In this document: positions 1-6,047 of the stretch, piece by piece
Layout: each line of letters opens with the position of its first letter
Numbering within the stretch: position 1 is the stretch's first letter
DNA from: CAYRVF01 sp964427535
GTDB lineage: Bacteria; Chloroflexota; Ktedonobacteria; Ktedonobacterales; JADMIN01
Reading direction: 5' to 3'
Assembly (NCBI GenBank): GCA_964427535.1
Contig: CAYRVF010000136.1
Span: 1-12,668 of the forward strand
DNA length: 12,668 nucleotides
Translations under genes and position numbers: made by a program
Notes under the pieces: model-generated
Seen by the model: the letters and a program-made list of their open reading frames with translations, nothing else
Told to the model about the DNA's origin: nothing
The model's database searches: none

Positions 1-1237
1 CCATGCGGTTCTCGAAGTTGCGGTTCTGCGAGCTGAGCCAGACCTCGCCCTTGCCCGCCTTGCGGCTGGCGATGCCCAGGCACATCGAGCAGCCTGGTGG
101 GTCCACGGTGAATCCGGCGCGCTGGTAGATATCCCAGAGCCCCGCCTGTTGGAAGTGCTCGCGAATCCACAGGTCGCCAGGAACCACGATGCGGCGGCCA
201 GCATCCACCGGCACCGGCATCTTGCCGTCGGCGAGCGCCACTTCGAGCACGAGGGCCGCCAGCGCCAGCTCCTCCTCGGTGGTAGTGCAGGCGCCGACGA
301 ACGCGCCGTCAAGCTGCTGCCCGAGTAACTCCGTCACGTCGAAGACGTTATCAGGCGAGAAGGGCTTGGCAATCTGTGGCGCGAGACTGGCCAGATCGAT
401 GGGATAGTGCGCGATGTACGGTGCGTCGTCGTCCGCGCGGAAGTAGAGCGCGGACGTGTTGTAGCCGCGCCGCCGCCGCGCGAGCCAGTCCGCCACCGGC
501 TCATTCGCCTCGAAGATGCCGTTGAGGCCGCCGAACTCTGCCGTCATATTGCAGATGGTGAAGCGCATGTCGGTGGTGAAGCGCTTCGCCGCCTCACCGC
601 GATACTCGACGGTGCGCTCCATCGCGACGGTGTTGCGCCCCAGCGCGCCGAGCGTCTTGAGGATGATGTCTTTGCCGCCAATGCCGAATTGCGGCTCGCC
701 CTCATACTCGACGGCAATTGCCTCGGGCACCTCCAGCCAGGTCTCGCCGAGCACCATCGCCGCCGTCACATCCGCCCCGCCCAGACCAATCGCGAACGCG
801 CCCAGGCCACCATGCGAGCTGGTGTGCGAGTCGGCGCCCAGCACGACCTCACCCGGCTGCACCAGCTCGCGGTAGAACTTGGTGTGCATGATGGTCTGGT
901 TGGCATCGTAGAAATGCTGGATGCCGCTCTCACGCGCGAAGGTGCGCGAGGTCTCCACCAGCTTGCGAGTACGGGCGTCATTGCTCAGCGTGACGGGATC
1001 GACGGTGTGGTCGAGGGCGAGGTAGAAGCGTGACGGGTCGGCGATCTTGGGCCGCCCGAGCATCGTGTAGGTGCGCTCCATGCCGTTCCAGGCGAGCTCA
1101 CTCGCGATGGTCCAGTCCACCCGAATCTGGAGCATGTCGCCCGCCTGCACATACGGACGGGGAAGGCTTACGGCGTGCTGCGCCAGAATCTTCTGCGTCA
1201 GCGTCATCGGACGAGTGTGTTCACGTGTCGAGGACAT
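1..1237 (-). CDS. Aconitase-family hydro-lyase, large subunit (3-isopropylmalate dehydratase/LeuC-like), C-terminus cut by window edge
   Basis: Members of this family use a [4Fe-4S] cluster to isomerise a hydroxy-acid by dehydration and rehydration; LeuC pairs with a separate small subunit. The 412 visible residues run from ATG at 1237 to the left edge and are still open. Visible motifs are LALDH (His77), GADSHTSSHGG (about 134-144), three presumed cluster cysteines (Cys317, Cys383, Cys386) and PPGCSMCLG (380-388), which matches the second aconitase signature. After it comes a QNRNFENRMG-like stretch as in LeuC. Two things are odd. The first cysteine sits in GACTTT rather than the usual C-T-N, and the region around residues 41-80 (ASELAWNG, LALDHTVDP) differs from standard LeuC. 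A Shine-Dalgarno AAGGAG lies 11 nt before the ATG (1249-1254). The gene is divergent from the phosphatase at 1417. Any small subunit would lie beyond the left edge. Family assignment is firm; the substrate (isopropylmalate, homoaconitate, citrate or another) is open. Confidence 0.88.
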   Translation of the reverse strand, partial: MSSTREHTRPMTLTQKILAQHAVSLPRPYVQAGDMLQIRVDWTIASELAWNGMERTYTMLGRPKIADPSRFYLALDHTVDPVTLSNDARTRKLVETSRTFARESGIQHFYDANQTIMHTKFYRELVQPGEVVLGADSHTSSHGGLGAFAIGLGGADVTAAMVLGETWLEVPEAIAVEYEGEPQFGIGGKDIILKTLGALGRNTVAMERTVEYRGEAAKRFTTDMRFTICNMTAEFGGLNGIFEANEPVADWLARRRRGYNTSALYFRADDDAPYIAHYPIDLASLAPQIAKPFSPDNVFDVTELLGQQLDGAFVGACTTTEEELALAALVLEVALADGKMPVPVDAGRRIVVPGDLWIREHFQQAGLWDIYQRAGFTVDPPGCSMCLGIASRKAGKGEVWLSSQNRNFENRM

Positions 1238-1416
1238 TGCTACGGTAACTCCTTCGTATTCCGTATCACGCGGTCCGTCCCGATCTCGTATGCGGCGGGT
1301 AGCCTCTCGCGGATGCCTCTAGTATACTCCGAAACGGGACGCTGGCCTGCCGCTTCCGTTCGCACACGACGGTTGGCCGCTGGACGCCCACATCTCCCCA
1401 CCTGGAAGGACACCCC
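1238..1416. promoter_or_regulatory. Divergent intergenic region with a palindromic TATACT candidate -10
   Basis: This 179-nt gap must hold the promoters of both the hydro-lyase (minus) and the phosphatase (plus). At 1321-1328 lies the perfect palindrome AGTATACT, which gives a TATACT -10-like hexamer on each strand (1323-1328 plus, 1326-1321 minus). Neither strand shows a good TTGACA-like -35 about 17 nt upstream, so the promoter call is weak. I saw no T-box or riboswitch-like structure. Confidence 0.35.
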
Positions 1417-2448
1417 ATGATTCCCGACCGACACCGTCTGCTCTCGCTGCTGCGTGCCCTGCATGGTGAGATTCGCGATGCCGTCGTCGCGCGGGCCGAG
1501 ACGGACGAGGATGCGCTCGCGGCGGTCGCGGATGATACGGCGGCGGGTGACACCATCTTCGCCATCGACCGTGTCAGCGAGGAGCAGTTGACGGAGTTCT
1601 TCGAGCGCGAGATCGCGCCCTCCTGGCCGCTCGTGCTCGTCGCCGAAGGGCTGCCAGATACCGGCGCCGGAGAGGGGAAGCTGGTGCTGCCGCGCGGCAT
1701 GAGCGAGCACGACGCCATCATTCGCGTGCTGATGGACCCCATCGACGGCACACGTGGGCTGATGTATCAGAAGCGCAGCGCGTGGATCCTCACCGGCGTC
1801 GCGCCCAATCTGGGACCCGCAACCCGCCTGCGCGATATCGAGCTGGCACTGCAAACTGAGCTGCCGCTGGTCAAGCAGCACCTCGCCGACCAACTCTGGG
1901 CGTTTCGCGGCGAGGGCTACGTCGGCGTGCGCACGAACTGGCGGACTGACGAGATGGTCCCGCTCCGACTTCGGCCCAGCGCGGCGTCCACGCTTGACCA
2001 GGGATTCGCCACCATCGACAGCTTCTTTCCAGGGATGCGTCGCGAGCTGGCGGGCATCGACGAGGACCTGCATGCGGCGCTTTTCGGACCAGTCCGCCGC
2101 GGCAAGGCGTTCACCTTCGAGGACCAGTACATCTGCAGCGGCGGGCAGTTTTACGAACTGATGGCCGGGCACGACCGTTTCGTCGCCGATCTGCGTCCGC
2201 TAGTCGAGCCGCTGCTCGCGAAGCGCGGCCTCGCCCTTGGCCTCTGCTGCCACCCCTACGACGTCTGCACCGCGCTGATCGCCGAGCAAGCGGGTGTCGT
2301 GCTCACCGACGGGCAGGGCCACCCACTCGACGCGCCATTCGACGTCACCACCGATGTCGCGTGGGTGGGCTACGCCAACGAGGCGCTGCGCGCGCACATC
2401 GAGCCCATGCTGCTCGCCACGTTGCGGGCACATGGCATCCTCATGTAG
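1417..2448 (+). CDS. Inositol monophosphatase-superfamily phosphatase, extended form
   Basis: A predicted Mg-dependent sugar- or inositol-phosphate phosphatase of 343 residues, longer than the usual 260-270 of the family. Metal-site motifs are visible in order: GDTIFAID (44-51), AEG with Glu77 in the place of the usual EE motif, DPIDGT (Asp107, Asp110, Gly111, Thr112), and PYDVCTALIAEQAG with Asp282 in the position of the family's WD motif, followed by LTD (Asp298). Between the DPIDGT and Asp282 motifs lies a long middle part (about 120-275) without the usual IMPase pattern; it contains FEDQYICSGGQFYELM and GLCCHPYD. The start is supported by GGAAGGA at 1404-1410, 6 nt before the ATG. The HAD phosphatase gene follows after 44 nt on the same strand. 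The superfamily is secure. The substrate is unknown, and FBPase-like or CysQ-like activity cannot be excluded. Confidence 0.85.
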   Translation: MIPDRHRLLSLLRALHGEIRDAVVARAETDEDALAAVADDTAAGDTIFAIDRVSEEQLTEFFEREIAPSWPLVLVAEGLPDTGAGEGKLVLPRGMSEHDAIIRVLMDPIDGTRGLMYQKRSAWILTGVAPNLGPATRLRDIELALQTELPLVKQHLADQLWAFRGEGYVGVRTNWRTDEMVPLRLRPSAASTLDQGFATIDSFFPGMRRELAGIDEDLHAALFGPVRRGKAFTFEDQYICSGGQFYELMAGHDRFVADLRPLVEPLLAKRGLALGLCCHPYDVCTALIAEQAGVVLTDGQGHPLDAPFDVTTDVAWVGYANEALRAHIEPMLLATLRAHGILM

Positions 2449-2477
2449 CCAGCCGGTAGCGCCCAACGCCGCCGTCT

Positions 2478-2490
2478 TATACACTAGAAG
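2478..2490 (+). promoter_or_regulatory. Candidate -10 and weak Shine-Dalgarno just before the HAD gene
   Basis: TATACA at 2478-2483 lies only 9 nt before the ATG at 2493, and AGAAG at 2486-2490 is a weak Shine-Dalgarno set very close to the start. If the hexamer is a real -10, the transcript would be nearly leaderless. No convincing -35 is seen, and read-through from the upstream phosphatase 44 nt away is the simpler explanation. Confidence 0.25.
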
Positions 2491-2492
2491 AT

Positions 2493-3161
2493 ATGAGTAG
2501 ATACGACCTTATTCTCTTCGACCTGGATGGCACCCTCACCGACCCGAAGCCTGGTATCACCCGCGCCGCGCGCTACGCCCTCAGCCAGCAGGGCATCGTC
2601 GTGAACGATCTCGACGCGCTGACGCCCTTCATCGGCCCTCCGCTGATCGAATCCTTCATGCGCTTCTATGGGATGGATCAAACGCAGGCCGAGCGCGGGC
2701 TCGCCGACTACCGGGCATACTTCGTCCCGACGGGCATGTTCGAGAATGCCGTGCTGCCGGGCATCCCGGAGTTGCTGGCGGAGTTGCGAGATGCAGGCAA
2801 GCGGCTGTACGTCGCGACCTCAAAGCCAACCATCTACGCCGAGCGCATCCTGGCGCACTTCGATCTGGCGCGGTTCTTCCGGAAGATTTGCGGCGCGAGC
2901 CTCGACGAGACGCACTCTGCCAAGGCGGAGATCATCGGCGACATCCTGGCGGCGGAGCCTGAGACGCCACACGCACGGGCAGTGATGGTTGGCGACCGCG
3001 AGCACGATATCCTCGGCGCCCGCGCGAACGACATTCCAAGCATCGCCGTCACCTACGGCTATGGTTCGCTGGATGAGCTCTACGCCGCGCAGCCCACGCA
3101 CCTTGCCTCCACCGTCGCCGAGCTGCGCACGCTGCTGTTTGAGGGGACGCCCGCCTCGTAG
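2493..3161 (+). CDS. HAD-family hydrolase, phosphoglycolate phosphatase-like
   Basis: A 222-residue cytoplasmic phosphatase of the haloacid dehalogenase superfamily. All four catalytic motifs are present: FDLDGTLTD with nucleophile Asp10 and acid/base Asp12, VATSK (Thr109/Ser110), Lys144 in SAKAE, and GDREHD with Asp168 and Asp172. Residues about 17-85 form the small helical (C1-type) cap, including FIGPPLIESF. This layout is typical of Gph, PpaX and related broad-range phosphatases acting on phosphoglycolate, pyrophosphate, nucleotides or other small phosphoesters; the sequence does not say which. It lies 44 nt behind the IMPase-like gene on the same strand, so the two phosphatases may share a transcript. 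It converges on the minus-strand gene ending at 3217. Confidence 0.88.
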   Translation: MSRYDLILFDLDGTLTDPKPGITRAARYALSQQGIVVNDLDALTPFIGPPLIESFMRFYGMDQTQAERGLADYRAYFVPTGMFENAVLPGIPELLAELRDAGKRLYVATSKPTIYAERILAHFDLARFFRKICGASLDETHSAKAEIIGDILAAEPETPHARAVMVGDREHDILGARANDIPSIAVTYGYGSLDELYAAQPTHLASTVAELRTLLFEGTPAS

Positions 3162-3181
3162 GGGCGAGGCATGGCTCGCCC
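3162..3181. terminator. Hairpin between convergent genes, possible bidirectional terminator
   Basis: A perfect 7-bp inverted repeat (GGGCGAG at 3162-3168, CTCGCCC at 3175-3181) with a 6-nt loop starts directly after the stop of the HAD gene and lies 36 nt past the stop of the convergent gene. No T-tract follows on either strand, so it is not a canonical intrinsic terminator. Its position and GC content still fit an end-of-transcript structure. Confidence 0.45.
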
Positions 3182-3216
3182 GCTCCCTCGCTATACGTGT
3201 TTGTTCTCAGGCAGGG

Positions 3217-4017
3217 TCACACGCCCGCTTGTGACGCCAGCTCGCCCTCCCCATCGAGCACGGCTCGCAGCATCGCGCCGACCTCGCGCTCGGCTGTCGC
3301 CAGATACGCGTCGCGGTCTCCGGCAACGATTTCCTCAGCGCTTCCGATCAGAGTGGCGATGGCGACGACGTCCGGTTGCGAGCCGAGATGCTTGAGGCGC
3401 ACCTGCATCGCGTAGAACTCGGCCTGGATGCCGTGGTCGGCGGGCCGCAACGCCGCCACCTCGGGAAACAGGCGCATCGGTGAGACGAGCGCATCGGCAG
3501 CGTAGGGGAAGATGTCTGCCAGCACCGCTCCGATGCGTCGGGTGAGCGCGTCGTCGGTGCATGCGGCGGCCAAGGAGTCGCCGAGGGCAGGGTTCGCGTC
3601 GTAGAGCGTGCGCTCGAAGGCCATCTCGACGAAGTTATGCGCCTTCCAGAGACCCTGTTCCTCCGCCACGCCGCATGCCCGGGCAGCCGCGCTGGCGATC
3701 ACGCGTCCGCGCTGGAACGCGTACCCCTTCTCCGCCAGCGGCCGTCCACCCCATGACTCGTCGCTGAGCCAGTCGAAGCCATGCGGCTCGGAGCCGTGCG
3801 AGAGCGCCCCCACGACGAACGCGCGGAACTCGTCGCGCGCGGCCCCTGGCGCCATCGCACGCAGATGCTCCACCAGCCGCAGGCCCTCGTGGTGCGACTC
3901 CTTGTGGGTCATCGGGCTCTCGAAGAGCATGTCGGGCCAGATGCAGCCCAGGTAGCCCGCGAGTGGTGGCTCAGGCACGAGCCGTGTCAGCAGCCAGGCA
4001 TGCGCGATCGGGAACAT
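3217..4017 (-). CDS. Conserved hypothetical protein, zinc-dependent phospholipase C-like pattern
   Basis: A 266-residue protein with no signal peptide or membrane segment. The N-terminus (MFPIAHAWLL, then IWPDM) and a series of His/Asp residues (His6, Asp29, His38, His42, His43, His74, His79, Asp82, and His127 with Glu131 in HNFVEMAFE) resemble the all-helical metal-binding pattern of zinc-dependent phospholipase C/S1-P1 nuclease-like proteins. The C-terminal third is an ordinary amphipathic helical region. AGAAGG at 4027-4032, 9 nt before the ATG, supports the start. The gene stands alone: convergent with the HAD gene and divergent from the VOC gene at 4317. The gene is real by length, start signal and family-like motifs. 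The fold assignment is inference from the motif pattern only, and no substrate can be named. Confidence 0.72.
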   Translation of the reverse strand: MFPIAHAWLLTRLVPEPPLAGYLGCIWPDMLFESPMTHKESHHEGLRLVEHLRAMAPGAARDEFRAFVVGALSHGSEPHGFDWLSDESWGGRPLAEKGYAFQRGRVIASAAARACGVAEEQGLWKAHNFVEMAFERTLYDANPALGDSLAAACTDDALTRRIGAVLADIFPYAADALVSPMRLFPEVAALRPADHGIQAEFYAMQVRLKHLGSQPDVVAIATLIGSAEEIVAGDRDAYLATAEREVGAMLRAVLDGEGELASQAGV

Positions 4018-4316
4018 ACTGTCTCGCCTTCTCTCCCCATCTGTCTACGCCGTTCGCGGTCTGACAGTGTGCGACCGCTTTCCAGCATATGCGCGACCAC
4101 CCGCACCGTACCACAACAGCCGGGCCTCCCTCCCGACCTCACTCTACGACGGGTTTTGGACGCCTCGGCAAAACGCAAAACTTGTTGCCATACTGTTGTC
4201 ACACGCCCCCGCCATACTGGAGATGTGACCGGCGGGAACGATCCCGCCTATGCCAGCGAGGCCCGGATTCCGAAGCATTCCGGCCTGGCCGTGTATCTCA
4301 GATGGAGGCGTGTTCC
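4018..4316. promoter_or_regulatory. Divergent intergenic region with 9-bp direct repeats
   Basis: This 299-nt gap separates two divergent genes. GCCATACTG occurs twice at exactly 24-bp spacing (4187-4195 and 4211-4219). The second copy lies between the half-sites of a loose inverted repeat, GTCACA (4198-4203) and TGTGAC (4224-4229). Such layout is compatible with an operator or activator site. I found no good -35/-10 pair. No gene is seen here: the reading frame open from 4089 lacks a ribosome site and coding character before 4317. Confidence 0.4.
4231..4248. promoter_or_regulatory. Perfect 7-bp hairpin or operator in the leader of the VOC gene
   Basis: GGCGGGA (4231-4237) and TCCCGCC (4242-4248) form a perfect inverted repeat with a 4-nt loop ACGA, 68 nt before the VOC start codon. 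It could be a dimeric repressor operator or a stable RNA hairpin in the leader; the sequence alone does not separate these. Confidence 0.4.
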
Positions 4317-4688
4317 ATGTCCACCGCTCTGCTTCGCGACCTCAGCTTCGTCGTCGTCTACACGACCGACATGTCCGCCGCCCACGCGTTTTACGTCGAC
4401 ACTCTCGGCATGACCGCCGAGGCCGAAAGTCCTGCCTTCCTCCAGCTCGCCGCACCGGACGGCAAGGGCGCCACGCTGGGCGTCCAACTCGCCGGTCCCG
4501 ACAGCCCGGCGAACGGCGCCAGCCCGGAGATCTGGTGGGTGGTCGACGACGTTGACGCGCTGCATCAGCGGCTCACCCACAAGGGTGTCGCGATCACCCA
4601 GCCGCCGACAGACATGCCGTTTGGCCGCATTCTCGCCTTCGCCGGACCCGACGGTCTCGTCCTGCACGCTTTCAAGCCGCGCGGCTAG
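4317..4688 (+). CDS. VOC-superfamily (glyoxalase/bleomycin-resistance fold) protein
   Basis: A 123-residue single-module pair of beta-alpha-beta-beta-beta units typical of VOC proteins. The first unit holds TTDMSAAHAFYVDTLGM (16-32, the FY..LG hallmark); the second holds WWVVDDVDALHQRL and the closing FAGPDGLVLHAF (108-119). At the expected metal positions the residues are not the usual His/Glu: the first strand reads LSFVVVY without His, and the last strand ends in LVLHAF instead of the common LxEL. It may therefore bind a ligand without a metal, or use other ligands. ATG at 4317 is chosen over upstream in-frame starts because GGAGG at 4304-4308 sits 8 nt before it and the fold begins right after. 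No function beyond the fold can be named. Confidence 0.82.
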   Translation: MSTALLRDLSFVVVYTTDMSAAHAFYVDTLGMTAEAESPAFLQLAAPDGKGATLGVQLAGPDSPANGASPEIWWVVDDVDALHQRLTHKGVAITQPPTDMPFGRILAFAGPDGLVLHAFKPRG

Positions 4689-4711
4689 TCAACTACGGCG
4701 CCCTCTGACAT

Positions 4712-4753
4712 GCGACATCCCCCTACTCCACGTGAGGAGAAGGGGGATGTCGC
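4712..4753. repeat. Long hairpin (13-bp perfect stem), repeat-like element or terminator
   Basis: GCGACATCCCCCT (4712-4724) pairs perfectly with AGGGGGATGTCGC (4741-4753). After an A-A mismatch the stem continues with CTCC/GGAG (4726-4729, 4736-4739) around a 6-nt loop ACGTGA. It lies 23 nt after the VOC stop and 68 nt beyond the end of the convergent DinB gene. There is no T-tract. The long C-run/G-run arms resemble palindromic intergenic repeats that many high-GC genomes carry in many copies. A role in transcript ending for the VOC gene is likely either way. Confidence 0.6.
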
Positions 4754-4764
4754 GTCTCCGGAGC

Positions 4765-4817
4765 CAGACGATTACGAGCACTGAGGAGATCGTCTGCGAC
4801 AAGCAGCGTCATTGTCG
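4765..4817. terminator. Two further hairpins behind the 4712-4753 stem-loop
   Basis: CAGACGAT (4765-4772) pairs with ATCGTCTG (4789-4796), 8 bp around a 16-nt loop. Immediately after, CGACAA (4797-4802) pairs with TTGTCG (4812-4817), 6 bp around a 9-nt loop. The last arm ends 3 nt before the stop codon of the convergent DinB gene at 4821-4823. Together with the preceding hairpin this makes three stem-loops in 106 nt. They may end transcription from both sides; neither has a T-tract. Confidence 0.4.
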
Positions 4818-4820
4818 GGC

Positions 4821-5342
4821 TTACATGTCACCATAGATACCCGGCAGCCCATAACTGCCAAGCGCCGCGGACAGTTCGCCCGCATGGACAATCTCATGCT
4901 CGAGCACGTGCCAGATAATCCACTTCCGGCTCAAGTCCCCATACATGCCGCGCTCTTCTTCGCTCATGACCGCGGGCGGTGAGAACATCTGCCCGAGGTC
5001 GTCGGGAATCCAGCGGGCGAGCGCGTCGGAAATCATCTGCCAGGTAGACTCAAGCCCAGCCACGAGCTCGGGGGTATCAACCGGAGGATGCTCCACGACA
5101 TCCTGGGGGTCCCAGTGCGCGATAGGGGCAAGCTCGGAGTTCCCCTCACCCATCCACATCTGGAACCACCAGACACGATTGGCCACGATATGTTGCGCTA
5201 CCAGCCCTATCGGCCAGTGATGCGACACGGCTGGCAACGCCAGTTGCTCGCGGGAAAGCGGCGAGATCATCTCGACTAGGCCTTGTTGGAAGGTTTCCCA
5301 GCCCGAGTAGACCGTGGAGAGCGTGATGGTCTGGTCCGGCAT
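4821..5342 (-). CDS. DinB/YfiT-family protein (putative metal-dependent, four-helix bundle)
   Basis: A 173-residue cytoplasmic protein with the DinB-superfamily layout: a four-helix bundle carrying a His triad for a divalent metal. His51 lies in LVAQHIVANRVWW on the second helix. The C-terminal helix HVLEHEIVHAGEL gives His149 and His153 in the usual HxxxH spacing (His145 one turn earlier), followed by the typical short LGSYGLPG end. Family members include DinB, YfiT and thiol-dependent transferases such as bacillithiol or mycothiol transferases; no substrate can be fixed here. The start at 5342 is supported by AGGAG 10 nt upstream (5353-5357). GC content is near 60% by hand count of several lines, somewhat below the neighbours. 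Confidence 0.83.
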   Translation of the reverse strand: MPDQTITLSTVYSGWETFQQGLVEMISPLSREQLALPAVSHHWPIGLVAQHIVANRVWWFQMWMGEGNSELAPIAHWDPQDVVEHPPVDTPELVAGLESTWQMISDALARWIPDDLGQMFSPPAVMSEEERGMYGDLSRKWIIWHVLEHEIVHAGELSAALGSYGLPGIYGDM

Positions 5343-5448
5343 ATTAGTGATACTCCTAGCTTGGCTCCTCTGCCGTCAGCCAGCAGGCGCAATCAACCAT
5401 GCAGGCGGCAGCGGGAGCAGTATAGAGCGGGATTCCGACCAGCGTCGC

Positions 5449-5467
5449 CGAAAACGGTCGAAAACGG
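5449..5467. repeat. Tandem CGAAAACGG repeat, 10-bp period, upstream of the DinB gene
   Basis: CGAAAACGG occurs at 5449-5457 and again at 5459-5467, one helical turn apart, 107 nt before the DinB start codon. Two identical half-sites on the same face of the helix are a common layout for regulator binding. A TATACT hexamer for the minus strand lies at 5424-5419, between the repeat and the gene, but no -35 is recognisable. The rest of the 5343-5546 gap shows nothing clear. Confidence 0.35.
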
Positions 5468-5546
5468 CAAAGGAGTCTCTTACCATCCTACCTGCATGCC
5501 TTCCAGATCGCGCAGGGAGCACGTTTCTCCTACGCCCTGGCCCCGT

Positions 5547-6002
5547 TCACTCCACCGTGGGAGCATCGTCGGCGAGGTCGTGTGAGAGGCGGTCGATGAG
5601 CGTGCGCACGGTCTGCCCGTAGGCGTCATCTCCCAGCACATAGGCAGCCATACGCGCCTGCTCGACGTGCGCGCGTGCTAGCTCGCGCTCGCCAAGGCGC
5701 AGGTAGACGTCGCCCAGATTGGCGTGCAGTGAGGGATAGAAGGCGCGCACGCGCTCGTCGCCCTCGCCTGCAGCCACGGCGGCGGAGGCTAGCGAGCGAC
5801 GGTGCCACTCCAGTTGCGCAGTGGGCTCGGAATGGGTATGCGCCAGAAAGTGAGCGAAGACGCACGCCCGGTACTCATCACCCGCCTGCCGCGCGTGTTC
5901 CCAGAGGTCCGAGTACACGGCGCGGGCAGCCTCGTGGTCGCCGCGCACCTCGAACGCCTGCGCGCGGACGATCTGCTCGACCAGCTCCGGATCGTCCATC
6001 AT
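5547..6002 (-). CDS. Small tetratricopeptide-repeat (TPR) protein
   Basis: A 151-residue all-helical protein without signal peptide. At least three TPR-like helix pairs are visible: about 10-40 (FEVRGDHEAARAVYSDLWEHA), about 43-76, and the clearest at about 87-120 (LHANLGDVYLRLGERELARAHVEQA). TPRs mediate protein-protein contact, so the partner defines the role and is unknown here. AAGGGG at 6012-6017, 9 nt before ATG 6002, supports the start; a second ATG follows directly. The gene lies 45 nt downstream of the carboxypeptidase gene on the same strand and probably shares its transcript, although a small hairpin sits in the gap. Confidence 0.78.
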   Translation of the reverse strand: MMDDPELVEQIVRAQAFEVRGDHEAARAVYSDLWEHARQAGDEYRACVFAHFLAHTHSEPTAQLEWHRRSLASAAVAAGEGDERVRAFYPSLHANLGDVYLRLGERELARAHVEQARMAAYVLGDDAYGQTVRTLIDRLSHDLADDAPTVE

Positions 6003-6022
6003 TCCGTCGTTCCCCTTGTACC

Positions 6023-6047
6023 GGTGCCGCGAGCGCGATGTGGCACC
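6023..6047. terminator. Small hairpin between the carboxypeptidase and TPR genes
   Basis: GGTGCC (6023-6028) and GGCACC (6042-6047) form a perfect 6-bp stem with a 13-nt loop, abutting the carboxypeptidase stop codon on the minus strand. There is no T-tract. It may reduce read-through into the TPR gene or stabilise an mRNA end; it may equally be chance in high-GC DNA. Confidence 0.25.

Noticed and set aside
407..1033. Plus-strand open frame opposite the hydro-lyase
   Set aside because: Mirror frame of a gene with clear Fe-S and active-site motifs.
1240..2172. Minus-strand open frame (310 codons) opposite the IMPase-like gene
   Set aside because: The plus strand carries conserved metal motifs; the minus-strand product has no recognisable features.
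4089..4316. N-terminal extension of the VOC gene by 76 codons
   Set aside because: No ribosome site at 4089, non-homologous basic/Cys sequence, and a well-placed GGAGG before the ATG at 4317.
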